Shown here: piece after piece, positions 27,997-36,679 of the stretch
How positions within the stretch are numbered: the stretch's first letter is position 1
Layout of the letters: each line of letters opens with the position of its first letter
From: Candidatus Gastranaerophilales bacterium
GTDB lineage: Bacteria > Cyanobacteriota > Vampirovibrionia > Gastranaerophilales > Gastranaerophilaceae
Direction of reading: 5' to 3'
Assembly (NCBI GenBank): GCA_944326475.1
Contig: CALVEC010000014.1
Location: 1 to 62,602 of the forward strand
Length of the DNA: 62,602 bases
Position numbers and translations under genes: made by a program
The notes under the pieces: generated by a model
Database searches by the model: none
The model's input: only the letters and a program-made list of their open reading frames with translations
Told to the model about the DNA's origin: nothing

Positions 27997-29161
27997 CTAT
28001 TATCCTCGATAACTGCGTCAACAGGTCGTATCCGTCCCAGATAACGTCTATGTCCATAGCTTTTCCGACGGGAACTATTCTGTCTATACCGCGCAATTCA
28101 TGTAAAACTATATCTTTTGCAAGTTTTTGAGCATCAATTCCATAATAAGTTACTGTCTGATACTTTTCATCCACCACCGAGAATAGCTCTCCTATATCCT
28201 TCAGTGAATACTCGTAAAAATATCCGGCTTTGCCCCTGAGATTTTCGATATCTTTGTCAAGTTCCGCTATTTCACTTCTGTATAAGAGGTTTTCTGAATG
28301 TTTTACAGATTTTATTTTGTCTGAATAGTCTATTGCGTCCTCACAGAATTTTGTGTATTTGTCTACACAAACGGCATCTTGCAGAACGTATTTTTCATTT
28401 GCTGTCTTATAAACAGCGCTCCAAAATTTCTCACGGGCTTCTTCACTGTCATTTTGCCAGTATATAAGCTGCGGAGAAGAACAAGCGTTTTGATCCATCA
28501 GATACGTGTCGTTATAAAAGTTTTGAGCAAGTCTCTCTATTGAGTTTTCATCAGCTTCTAAAATACTCTGTCCGTCCATTATGCACACAGAATACCTGTC
28601 AGCAAATGCAATGTCTATGCAGCGAGGTTTTGTTTCGCAGGATTTTACGGTCTTTATTGTATTGTCCCCGCCCCAAATCATTCTGGCATCCGCTATTTTT
28701 GAGAATACGGCTGTTGCATCAGATGTTCTGTCGTATTTTACAAAGGTTGTTCTGTCCTTAATGTTGGGATATTTTTCTAATACTTTTTTGAATATTTCAA
28801 CAAGAGCGTCCACTTGAGGAAAATCCTTACTCGGTATCCTGACTATATTTGCGTTGCCGGCAAGCAGAGAAAATACGTATGAAAACGCAAAATTGACCGG
28901 TATATTTGAGGGCGCAATGTGAAAACAAAGCCCTCTGCCAAGTCTGTTTGTTTTAACCGGCGCGGTTTCCTTTATTTTTTGAATATTTGCTTTTCTGCAC
29001 CAGAACGCCAACGCGGACAAATCCGGGTAAATCCGACCTGCCTGCGAGCCTAAAATTTCTTTAGACAGGTCATTTAAAAAATCACAAACCTCATCGCATA
29101 AAGTCGCCATTGGTAAATTTAGTATATTTTCATTTCCGATTAAGTATTTAACGCCGCTCAT
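27986..29161 (-). CDS. LuxC-like acyl-CoA/acyl-protein reductase
   Basis: A 391-residue aldehyde-dehydrogenase-fold protein of the LuxC family, which reduces an activated acyl group to an aldehyde with NADPH. It has PSNIPVNFAFSYVFSLLAGN (about 84-103) for cofactor binding and the nucleophile Cys227 in DQNACSSPQ. In luminous bacteria LuxC works with LuxE and LuxD; here it overlaps a LuxE-like gene by 14 bases, but no luxAB or luxD is present. The aldehyde probably feeds the transketolase or SDR of the same operon (inference). Confidence 0.88.
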   Translation of the reverse strand: MSGVKYLIGNENILNLPMATLCDEVCDFLNDLSKEILGSQAGRIYPDLSALAFWCRKANIQKIKETAPVKTNRLGRGLCFHIAPSNIPVNFAFSYVFSLLAGNANIVRIPSKDFPQVDALVEIFKKVLEKYPNIKDRTTFVKYDRTSDATAVFSKIADARMIWGGDNTIKTVKSCETKPRCIDIAFADRYSVCIMDGQSILEADENSIERLAQNFYNDTYLMDQNACSSPQLIYWQNDSEEAREKFWSAVYKTANEKYVLQDAVCVDKYTKFCEDAIDYSDKIKSVKHSENLLYRSEIAELDKDIENLRGKAGYFYEYSLKDIGELFSVVDEKYQTVTYYGIDAQKLAKDIVLHELRGIDRIVPVGKAMDIDVIWDGYDLLTQLSRIIDVR

Positions 29162-30227
29162 AAGTATCTGAACATCCTCTTATTTCTGCATTTTTTATTC
29201 TGCCTTTTATTTCAAAGTACTTGCCCTTTCTGCCGCACGGACAATCATCTTCGCCGAGTACAACCCCTTCGTCTTCGGTCAGGAGAGAATGACCGGGGTA
29301 CGACTCAGGCAGTACCGATAAAAGCTGTATAATGCCTTTCTCGCCAAACTTGCAGGGCGTAAAATCATACGGATGACGGGTGATAATATCTGAATAATTT
29401 GAGCAGTGCATGTGTCCGTGTTCGCACTGAACAAAAACAGACCCTAGCTGCTCTGCCATGCCGTAATAGTTGTAAACCTTTACACTGCCCATTACATCAT
29501 TTATTGTCTTATTGTAGGTAAATACGTCTACCGCCTCATCTTTAAGCTTTTTCCAGCCGCCTATATGAAACAGGATTCCGTTTTTTATATTAAAATTTAC
29601 GCCTCGCTTTTTCAGTTCTTTTACGACAAACTGCCATATCATGTAGGTATATCCGAACATAAGAATCGGTTCGTCTTTGTGTTTTTCAAGAAATGCAGCC
29701 ACTTTTTCAAAATCAAGGTTCATATCAGAATCAAGTGCATAAACCGTATCACGCCCGAACATAGAGAAACCTATTATGCCGGCGCCGCGGGCAGAAAACA
29801 TAGAGCGGTCTTTTTTTACCATCTCTGTATCCAAAAGAAGCAACGGAAGGCGCTGTTTTCCAATAAATGAAGTGATAATCTCCGTAAGAGTTTTTGACTG
29901 ATTTTTTGTGTTTTGCGCACTCAGATAAATCTTTGAAACAGCCTGTCCGGAGGTGCCTGAAGATGTCATTGTTTTTACAATATCATCTTTGGGACAGCTC
30001 ATAAGGTCATAGAATTTGAACAATCTGACAGGAATAAACGGAAGTTCTCCCGTCGTATGTGTTTTTGTTACATCATACCCAAGTCTGTCAAGAATTTTTT
30101 TGTACTCAGGACAGTTGTTATAATGAAATTCCGTCAATCTGCCGAGTTCTTCCGAAAGCATTTTTTCTTTTTCTTCTTTATTTAGACTGTATGGCTCTAT
30201 TTCAAACAGTTGTTCCAAGTTACTCAT
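29148..30227 (-). CDS. LuxE-like acyl-protein synthetase
   Basis: A roughly 359-residue member of the LuxE/AMP-forming ligase group that activates or accepts an acyl group and passes it to a LuxC-type reductase. ATG 30227 overlaps the GNAT stop and starts MSNLEQLFEIEPYSL; the longer frame from 30278 has no supporting signal. TSSGTSGQAVSKI is the ATP-binding loop. A short C-terminal group CPCGRKGKYFEIKGR resembles the zinc-like tail and hinge of adenylate-forming enzymes. It lies between a GNAT and the LuxC-like gene. Confidence 0.85.
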   Translation of the reverse strand: MSNLEQLFEIEPYSLNKEEKEKMLSEELGRLTEFHYNNCPEYKKILDRLGYDVTKTHTTGELPFIPVRLFKFYDLMSCPKDDIVKTMTSSGTSGQAVSKIYLSAQNTKNQSKTLTEIITSFIGKQRLPLLLLDTEMVKKDRSMFSARGAGIIGFSMFGRDTVYALDSDMNLDFEKVAAFLEKHKDEPILMFGYTYMIWQFVVKELKKRGVNFNIKNGILFHIGGWKKLKDEAVDVFTYNKTINDVMGSVKVYNYYGMAEQLGSVFVQCEHGHMHCSNYSDIITRHPYDFTPCKFGEKGIIQLLSVLPESYPGHSLLTEDEGVVLGEDDCPCGRKGKYFEIKGRIKNAEIRGCSDTYERR

Positions 30228-30816
30228 CAATTTTTCCTTTAATAAATATATCTTCAGGGTCTGAGAAAGAAGCGCCAAGATAGGCGTATAGATTCATAAC
30301 CGCGGTATTTTGAGAGCTTATTCTCCCGTCCAGTTTTTTGTACCCCTTCTCTTTTGCAATTTCTACAGCCCTTGCATACAAAGACATTGCAGCCCCCGTC
30401 AATCTGTATTTTTCATCAACAGCAGCCAGGTGCACAAAAAGCGTTTCTGCGTCTGTCTCTTTTAATGCAAGAAATCCGATTACTGAGTCTTTATAGAAGC
30501 ATACCAAAACATCGTCAAGGTTTTCAACCCATTTTTTTATTTCAATCTCAGCCGCTTTGTTATCTGTTTCAGGAGTCAGATGAAAGCGCCTGTCATAAGG
30601 GAAAGACTTTCTTGCGACTTCAAAAATTTCTTCCTTGTGTTCTTTTGTGCTGACAATATTCAACCTGATGAGTTTTTTCGTGTCTATTGCAAATCGGGAA
30701 AGATTTATCGATACATACAAAGTCCTGTCTGCAAAAAAGTATCCGTCTTTTTGCATACTTATTTCATTATCAGCATTCGCAGGCATTTTGCAGATCTTTG
30801 TTTCTTCTTTAAGCAT
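30220..30816 (-). CDS. GNAT-family N-acetyltransferase
   Basis: A 198-residue protein whose C-terminal part (about 70-195) has the GNAT order: VCFYKDSVIGFLALKE, FVHLAAVDEKYRLTGAAMSL for acetyl-CoA binding, and NTAVMNLYAYLGASF. The N-terminal 65 residues are less typical. It overlaps the AMP-ligase by 8 bases and the LuxE-like gene by 8. The substrate is probably an amino sugar or amine of the pathway product, as in FdtC/WecD-type enzymes (inference). Confidence 0.8.
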   Translation of the reverse strand: MLKEETKICKMPANADNEISMQKDGYFFADRTLYVSINLSRFAIDTKKLIRLNIVSTKEHKEEIFEVARKSFPYDRRFHLTPETDNKAAEIEIKKWVENLDDVLVCFYKDSVIGFLALKETDAETLFVHLAAVDEKYRLTGAAMSLYARAVEIAKEKGYKKLDGRISSQNTAVMNLYAYLGASFSDPEDIFIKGKIDE

Positions 30817-32221
30817 AATACTGCTCCAACGCTTTATACAACGTTTTTCCGGCTTCGTTTTTCGGGATTTCGTCTATGTCTTGAATCCTAAATGCGGCTC
30901 GGTTTAACCCTGTTTTAAGGGTCATAAAATTTAAAACCCGCTCATTATAGCTGCTGTCTGTCAAAAATATACACATACTGTCATCTTTACCGCAGCATGC
31001 ACAGTCGATATTGTCAAAGTTACTTTTTATTAATCTTTCGCTTTCATCAAGATTTACGCGGTTGCCAAAAATTTTTAAGAAACGTTTTTTTCGTCCGACA
31101 ATATAGAAAAATCCGTCTTTATCAAATTTTGCCATATCACCGGTTACAAGTTTGCCGCAGCGTTCATCTCCTTTTTTTAAGTCTTCACCGCACTGAGCAT
31201 AGCCTAAAGTAACATTGTCACCTTCGTAAACAAGCTCGCCTACAGTCTCCGGCGTTGTTATTTCAAGCCCGTTCACATCAATCAGCGAGAATTTGCCGCC
31301 GGGAATTGCAATACCCATACTGCCGTATTTTTCCAGTGATTTTTCAGCCGGAAGGTAAGACATTCTAGCCGTGGCTTCTGTTTGTCCGTACATAACAATG
31401 AACTTTTTGTTTTTTTCAAGCGCCCATTTTGCAAATTTTTCGTGCAAGTCCGGTGAAAGCTTTCCACCAGCCTGTGTTACATACCGCAATGACGGCAAAT
31501 CCATCCTGAAAAATCTCAGACGCTCCAGCATTTCATAAGTGTATGGAACTCCGCCGAAAGAAGTTGCGTTATGCTCTTTAAGCTGCTGCCAGAAATCTTT
31601 TTGCATAAGCCCCTTTTCCGTCAGAATCAAGCATGCGCCTACCCAAAGATGTGTATTTATAATAGAAATACCGTATGTGTAGTTCATCGGCAAGGTAGTG
31701 ATTGCACGCTCTGTTTCATCGAGGTTTAAGTATTCAACAATAGATTTTGTGTTTGCTTCAATATTTTTATAGCTCTGTCTGACAAGTTTCGGGCTGCCGG
31801 TCGAGCCTGATGTTGTCAAAAGAAGCGCCAGTTCATCGTTTAGTTCAAAAGCGCTGTCATACTGCGTTTTAAGCAAGCTGTAGCCGAGATTTTTATAGAC
31901 TTCTTTGCAGTCCGTAAATTCTTCTGCCATTTCTGAGGGAAGATTCAAATAATCCGGCTTGTATGTATCTATGCACTCTTGCAAAAGCTCGGAATCTAAA
32001 TCCGCTTTGAGCATAACAGGTACAATACCGGCATTTAAAAATCCAATATAGCCGACCAGCGAGCCGATTTCATTGCGGCAAAGATTAAAAACAAGACAGC
32101 GCTTGCCGATTGTATCTGTCAGCGAGCGGCAATGCTTGTCAAGTTCTTCGTATGTAATTTTTTGACCGTTTTCTGTGATTAGTGCGGTATTATTTTTAAA
32201 ATTATTTAATTTCCACATCAT
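30809..32221 (-). CDS. AMP-dependent acyl ligase
   Basis: A roughly 470-residue adenylate-forming enzyme that activates a carboxylic acid, most likely to load the adjacent carrier protein. Motifs: TTSGSTGSPKLVRQSYKN (P-loop), YGQTEATARMSYLP, GDMAKFDKDGFFYIVGRKKR and the C-terminal lysine in KNEAGKTLYKAL. Starts ATG 32221 or 32218 (MMWKLNNF) lie inside the ACP gene end, overlapping it by about 20 bases. That overlap and order imply that ACP is its partner. Confidence 0.88.
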   Translation of the reverse strand: MMWKLNNFKNNTALITENGQKITYEELDKHCRSLTDTIGKRCLVFNLCRNEIGSLVGYIGFLNAGIVPVMLKADLDSELLQECIDTYKPDYLNLPSEMAEEFTDCKEVYKNLGYSLLKTQYDSAFELNDELALLLTTSGSTGSPKLVRQSYKNIEANTKSIVEYLNLDETERAITTLPMNYTYGISIINTHLWVGACLILTEKGLMQKDFWQQLKEHNATSFGGVPYTYEMLERLRFFRMDLPSLRYVTQAGGKLSPDLHEKFAKWALEKNKKFIVMYGQTEATARMSYLPAEKSLEKYGSMGIAIPGGKFSLIDVNGLEITTPETVGELVYEGDNVTLGYAQCGEDLKKGDERCGKLVTGDMAKFDKDGFFYIVGRKKRFLKIFGNRVNLDESERLIKSNFDNIDCACCGKDDSMCIFLTDSSYNERVLNFMTLKTGLNRAAFRIQDIDEIPKNEAGKTLYKALEQYYA

Positions 32222-32441
32222 ACTTTGCCAGTATTTCTTTGCCTTTCTCAAATGAACTCAAATCAATAATGTCGTCTGTTTCCATCATAATATCAAAGGC
32301 TTCTTCAATTGCTGAAATCAAACCCATATGTCCTACTGAATCCCAGGCTTTAATATCCTGAAACTTCAGATTTTTTGCTTCTTCGTCAGTAATGCCGAAA
32401 GTATCGGTGAATACTTGCGTATATTTTTCAAGTGTTGTCAT
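32202..32441 (-). CDS. Acyl carrier protein
   Basis: A 79-residue carrier protein with the phosphopantetheine site WDSVGHMGL (Ser35), acidic helices and normal ACP length. ATG 32441 has AAGGAG upstream; the frame runs open for 21 residues more. It is a dedicated copy in a biosynthetic operon, not the fatty-acid ACP context (no fab genes around). It presumably carries the acyl group between the AMP-ligase and the LuxE/LuxC-like proteins. Confidence 0.9.
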   Translation of the reverse strand: MTTLEKYTQVFTDTFGITDEEAKNLKFQDIKAWDSVGHMGLISAIEEAFDIMMETDDIIDLSSFEKGKEILAKYDVEIK

Positions 32442-32452
32442 ATTATTCTCCT

Positions 32453-33415
32453 TTATATATTTTCTTGTATTATTTTTACTATGTTTGGTGCACTTAAACC
32501 GCACTTAGCAAGCATATATGTGTAACTTCCGGCTTTTAAAAATTCATCCGGAATTCCCATTATAATTTGTTTCGGAGCATCAGGGAATACTGCTTTGTAT
32601 TCAGCAACCGCAGCACCTAATCCGCCGATTTTGCTGTGTTCTTCCACTGTTACAATAAGCTTGTGAGTTTTAAATATTTTGTCCAATAACTCTGTGTCAA
32701 GCGGTTTTATTGTATGCATATCTACAACTGTGGTGGAAATTTCTTTTTTTGTCAATGCTCTTGACGCTCTTATTGCTTCATATACCATTGTTCCTGTTGC
32801 GATAATGGCAACATCGGTACCTTCTGAGTGTACAATCGCTTTACCTATTTTATACGCAAAATCTTCTTTGTAAACAGGCGGCTGTCCAGGAACTCCCGTT
32901 AGTCTGATATAAACCGGTCCATTGTGTTCAGCTGCCGCTTGTACAGCCTTTACTGTTTCTGTGCAATCTGCGGGAGACAGTACGGTCATATTGGGGATGG
33001 TTCGCATTATTGCCAAATCCTCGAGTCCGTAGTGGGTGTTGCCAAATGTTCCTCCGGCAAAACCGCTCAACAACCCTGCAACTTTTACATTCAAGTTCAT
33101 ATAGCCCAGTTGGGAACGGATTTGTTCAAAACATCTCATGCTGGCAAAAGGTGCAAAAGTTGAACAAAAAACAGTATATCCGTCATTTGCCAAACCGGCA
33201 GCGATACCTATCATATTTTGTTCGGATATGCCGACATTTATTACTTTTTCAGGGTTTCTTTCTGCATAATTATTAAGTCTGGCAGAATTTATAACATCTG
33301 CGGCAACCACCATTATTTTATTATCCGGGTCTTTAATATCGTTAATTGCTTCCCCAAATGCGCCTCGTGAACTCATACGGGAAAGTTGTGCTGTAGTTTC
33401 GCTATTAATTAACAT
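32453..33415 (-). CDS. Transketolase, C-terminal subunit
   Basis: A roughly 320-residue protein equal to the Pyr and C-terminal domains of transketolase. NVGISEQNMIGIAAGLA holds the catalytic glutamate, followed by FASMRCFEQIR and, in the C-domain, VVDMHTIKPLD and VEEHSKIGGLG. ATG 33415 overlaps the end of the N-terminal subunit gene by 11 bases. Split transketolases of this kind in sugar loci transfer a two-carbon ketol group to an unusual aldehyde. Confidence 0.92.
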   Translation of the reverse strand: MLINSETTAQLSRMSSRGAFGEAINDIKDPDNKIMVVAADVINSARLNNYAERNPEKVINVGISEQNMIGIAAGLANDGYTVFCSTFAPFASMRCFEQIRSQLGYMNLNVKVAGLLSGFAGGTFGNTHYGLEDLAIMRTIPNMTVLSPADCTETVKAVQAAAEHNGPVYIRLTGVPGQPPVYKEDFAYKIGKAIVHSEGTDVAIIATGTMVYEAIRASRALTKKEISTTVVDMHTIKPLDTELLDKIFKTHKLIVTVEEHSKIGGLGAAVAEYKAVFPDAPKQIIMGIPDEFLKAGSYTYMLAKCGLSAPNIVKIIQENI

Positions 33416-34220
33416 TCTCAACCTCTTTCATTGCGTCAGAATATTCTTCATCGGTCATTTTTGAGTTATGCCATATGCTGTTGTTTTCCATAAAGCTTAT
33501 ACCTTTACCTTTTACTGTGTTTGCAATAACAGCCGTCGGCACTTTATTGTTTTTAGCTTTTTCAAAAGCTGCCTCCAGTTCTTCTAAATTATGCCCGTCT
33601 ACTGTTATAATATCCCAGCCGAAAGCTTCTATTTTAGCACCCAAGTCAAAGACCGGCAGTACATTTTTTGAGTCACCGTCATTTTGCATTTTATTGTCAT
33701 CAACAATCACCACTATATTGTCTATCTTTCTGGCGCCGGCAAACATAATCGCTTCCCAGTTGGAACCTTCGTTAAGTTCTCCGTTGCCGACTAATACATA
33801 AACTTTTTTGTCTAAATTTTTTCTTTTAAGAGCAATTGCTGACCCTATCCCGAAAGGCAGCCCCATGCCAAGACTACCCGATGAAACTTCAAGCCCCTTC
33901 TGTTTATTTTGAACGATATGTGACGGGAAATCACTGTCATTTTCACCGAAAGTGTATAATTCATCTTCCGTGATAATTCCAAATTCAGCCAGTGCTGCAT
34001 AAAGAGCAAGTGCACAGTGTCCTTTGCTCAAAATAAATCTGTCTCTGTCTTGAGTATCTTTTCCGATATTTTTAAGCACCCTGCCATACAAAACCGTCAA
34101 AATATCAACACAGGACAAGCTTCCGCCAACATGTGCAGACTTATTTATTCCCATAGCATTTATTATATTTTTTCGTATATTTATTGCTTTTTGGGTTAAT
34201 TGGGTATTTAAATCCTGCAT
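33405..34220 (-). CDS. Transketolase, N-terminal (TPP-binding) subunit
   Basis: A 271-residue protein matching the thiamine-diphosphate binding half of transketolase: AHVGGSLSCVDILTVLY, RDRFILSKGHCALALY, SSGSLGMGLPFGIGSA, the TPP/Mg motif GNGELNEGSNWEA, and ANTVKGKGISFMEN. It begins directly after the SDR stop and overlaps its partner subunit. With LuxC in the same operon, the acceptor is likely to be an aldehyde made in the pathway (inference). Confidence 0.92.
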   Translation of the reverse strand: MQDLNTQLTQKAINIRKNIINAMGINKSAHVGGSLSCVDILTVLYGRVLKNIGKDTQDRDRFILSKGHCALALYAALAEFGIITEDELYTFGENDSDFPSHIVQNKQKGLEVSSGSLGMGLPFGIGSAIALKRKNLDKKVYVLVGNGELNEGSNWEAIMFAGARKIDNIVVIVDDNKMQNDGDSKNVLPVFDLGAKIEAFGWDIITVDGHNLEELEAAFEKAKNNKVPTAVIANTVKGKGISFMENNSIWHNSKMTDEEYSDAMKEVENVN

Positions 34221-34961
34221 TTATCTCAAACCTCCATCAACTCTGATAACCTGACCTGATATAAAAGAAGACAACTCTGATGCCAGAAAAACTGCAGCAC
34301 CGGCAATATCAGCTCCCAAACCAGTGCGTTTTAGTGCAGTAAAATTTGTATATTCCTCAATAATATTGTTTGGTAATTGTTCCAGCATATCTGTTTTTAT
34401 AAAACCGGGAGCCAAACAATTTGCGCGTATGCCTACACTTCCAAGCTCTTGAGCAATTGATTTTGTCATCGTTATAATAGCAGCTTTTGAAGCACCATAA
34501 GCTGATTCTGTAGGATATCCGTTAGCCGATATGGAAGAAATATTTATTATACTTCCAGATTTGTTTAACATCATTAATTTAGTAATATATTGTGTAAACA
34601 GAAATACAGAAAAGAAATTGACTTCAAATATATTTCTTAAGTCTTCTTCTCTCGTCATTTGAAAAACAGTATGTTTTACTATACCGGCATTGTTTACAAG
34701 AATATCAACCGGACGTTTCTCCTTTCTTATGTCCATAACCGCTTTTTTCATTGCATCATAGTCTGTCATATCAAAGAAAAGAGGATTAACATTTACTTCA
34801 TATTCAGATGCCAATTCTTTTGTAAAATCAATAAAAGCATTATCCTGTTTGCGTGCAACCGCCCAAATATTTGCGCCTTGTTTCGCAAACTCTGTTAATA
34901 TTGCTTTCCCTATTCCTCTGTTTGAACCGGTTATAATTGCATTTTTGTTTTTTAACAGCAT
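34221..34961 (-). CDS. Short-chain dehydrogenase/reductase (FabG-like)
   Basis: A 246-residue classical SDR: cofactor motif TGSNRGIGKA (about 11-20), NNAG, the catalytic Ser in NISSIS, YGASK (Tyr/Lys) and the C-terminal ISGQVIRVDGG. It is similar to 3-oxoacyl-ACP reductases but stands in a sugar/acyloin operon, so a ketone or ketose reduction is as likely. Its ATG shares one base with the GT stop (TAATG), and the transketolase follows at once. Confidence 0.9.
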   Translation of the reverse strand: MLLKNKNAIITGSNRGIGKAILTEFAKQGANIWAVARKQDNAFIDFTKELASEYEVNVNPLFFDMTDYDAMKKAVMDIRKEKRPVDILVNNAGIVKHTVFQMTREEDLRNIFEVNFFSVFLFTQYITKLMMLNKSGSIINISSISANGYPTESAYGASKAAIITMTKSIAQELGSVGIRANCLAPGFIKTDMLEQLPNNIIEEYTNFTALKRTGLGADIAGAAVFLASELSSFISGQVIRVDGGLR

Positions 34962-36010
34962 TATATAACTCCTTCTGCCAGTATAAACAGAATTGCAAAA
35001 ATAAGAGCAATACCGAAAAACACTCCTGATAAAATAGCGAAAATTGTAAATAATTTTTGATATTTTTTAAACCTTTTATGAGCAGTAAAAGCAAATGCAT
35101 TATTATCATGTTTTTGGATAATTTTTATTTCCGCAACGATATCCGGAAAAAGTTCTTCCAGGTATACACAGTCTTTAAAACACATATTTCGATAATAAAC
35201 CGAAAAAATTCTTCTTATCTCATTAAAAACAAAACGTTCATATTCATAAGATTTATTAGACAAATTGTTGTAAACATTATAATAGAAATTTGCCAAATAT
35301 CTACCGTTGTTTAACATACATTTTTCATAATCCAGCCAAAAATCACTCCATAAACTGGTTTTGTTTATCCGATATACACTCATAACATCTTGTAATACAA
35401 ACATTTTCCCTTTTTTAGACATTAACAAGTCCATATACCAATCTATCGGTAAAATATTTTTGGGGACTTCTGCCAGAAGATCTGTTTTACAGCGTTCATC
35501 CCAGCGCCAAACCAATGAAGATGTAGGGAAATAATGGTTATAAAATAATTCATCGTGTTTTATTTCTCCACATTTTTTATAGGGATGAGGAAATTTCTTA
35601 GGATCAATACCTTCAAATTTAAATTCACATTGATGAGCACAAATCACATAATCTGTATGTTTTTCCAAAAAATCCACTTGTTTTTGCAGCTTGTTAGGAT
35701 CTGTCCAATAATCATCCCCATCGCAAAATGCAATGTATTCGCCTTGAACTCTGGGAATATTATATTTAAATTGAGGATTAAGTCCTTCTCCTGTCCATTT
35801 GTTTTCACTCTGATATATAGGTTTTATTATATCCGGATATTTTTCTTCATATTCTTTTATAATAGCCTGTGTATTGTCGGTCGATGCATCGTCATGAATA
35901 AGCACCTCATATTCAAAATCGGTTTTTTGCATTAAAAAACCGTCCAGTGTCTGTCTTATATAGTTTTCATGATTGTATGTCGTACAAAGAATAGATAATT
36001 TTACTCCCAT
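34961..36010 (-). CDS. Family 2 glycosyltransferase with C-terminal membrane segment
   Basis: A 349-residue GT-A transferase beginning VKLSILCTTYNHENYI, with EVLIHDDASTDNT and the metal-binding DGDDYW near residue 100. The middle has many Tyr/Phe residues. The last 35 residues (TIFAILSGVFFGIALIFAIL) form a membrane hairpin. It probably adds a sugar on the inner face of the membrane for a surface glycan. It lies between the NeuD-like and SDR genes, with close spacing. Confidence 0.9.
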   Translation of the reverse strand: MGVKLSILCTTYNHENYIRQTLDGFLMQKTDFEYEVLIHDDASTDNTQAIIKEYEEKYPDIIKPIYQSENKWTGEGLNPQFKYNIPRVQGEYIAFCDGDDYWTDPNKLQKQVDFLEKHTDYVICAHQCEFKFEGIDPKKFPHPYKKCGEIKHDELFYNHYFPTSSLVWRWDERCKTDLLAEVPKNILPIDWYMDLLMSKKGKMFVLQDVMSVYRINKTSLWSDFWLDYEKCMLNNGRYLANFYYNVYNNLSNKSYEYERFVFNEIRRIFSVYYRNMCFKDCVYLEELFPDIVAEIKIIQKHDNNAFAFTAHKRFKKYQKLFTIFAILSGVFFGIALIFAILFILAEGVI

Positions 36011-36021
36011 AAATCCGCCTT

Positions 36022-36678
36022 CTATTTAAAAACTTTAGTTGTTTTATCTTTTAAGATTGCTCTTGCAGGATTTCCCAAAACCGTATAGCCATCTCCTATA
36101 TCATTCAATACAACAGCTCCCATACCTATTATTGTATTTGAGCCGATTTTAATCTTTTCTTTAACTGCAGCACTTGCACCTATATATGAGCAAGCACCTA
36201 TCTCGCAATTCCCCGATACGTTAGCACTGCCGGCAAAAACAGAGTGGGCACCGATTGCAGTATTGTGTCCGACGATGCAAAGAGGCATTATGCATACATT
36301 TTCAGCGATATTTGTTTTGCTTGAAATAATAGTATTAGAAAAAATTACACATCCCTCGCCAATCTCTGCTCCGTGATTTATATTTACCGAAGGATGAATA
36401 ATTGTTGCAAGTTTATAATTATGCTCTTTTACTTTCTCAAACAGAATTTTTCTTGTCGCCGGCTCGCCGACTGATATAATAAACTCTATATCTTCCGGTG
36501 AATATTTTTCTATTACCTGATTAAATGAATAAATTTTGCAATTTTCAATATCCTTGTTTTGATCTAAGTCATCAATAAAGCAAATTTCTGTCCAACGGGA
36601 TTCTTTTTTATTTATTGCAATTGCAACTTCATAAGTATCTTCTGCAAAACCGCTTGCCCCGTATATAGCCAATATCAT
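36022..36678 (-). CDS. NeuD-like sugar O/N-acyltransferase
   Basis: A 218-residue protein with an N-terminal nucleotide-binding-like domain (LAIYGASGFAEDTYEVA) and a left-handed beta-helix made of hexapeptide repeats (EIGEGCVIFSNTIISSKTNI onward, about 110-200), ending NPARAIL. This is the PglD/NeuD family, which acetylates sugars such as sialic-acid-like or bacillosamine-type residues. It is one base after the radical SAM gene stop. Confidence 0.88.
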   Translation of the reverse strand: MILAIYGASGFAEDTYEVAIAINKKESRWTEICFIDDLDQNKDIENCKIYSFNQVIEKYSPEDIEFIISVGEPATRKILFEKVKEHNYKLATIIHPSVNINHGAEIGEGCVIFSNTIISSKTNIAENVCIMPLCIVGHNTAIGAHSVFAGSANVSGNCEIGACSYIGASAAVKEKIKIGSNTIIGMGAVVLNDIGDGYTVLGNPARAILKDKTTKVFK

Positions 36679-36679
36679 A

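Noticed and set aside
27986-30227. A bioluminescence (lux) operon
   Set aside because: LuxC- and LuxE-like genes are present, but there is no luciferase (luxAB) or LuxD; the neighbours are sugar and carrier-protein genes.
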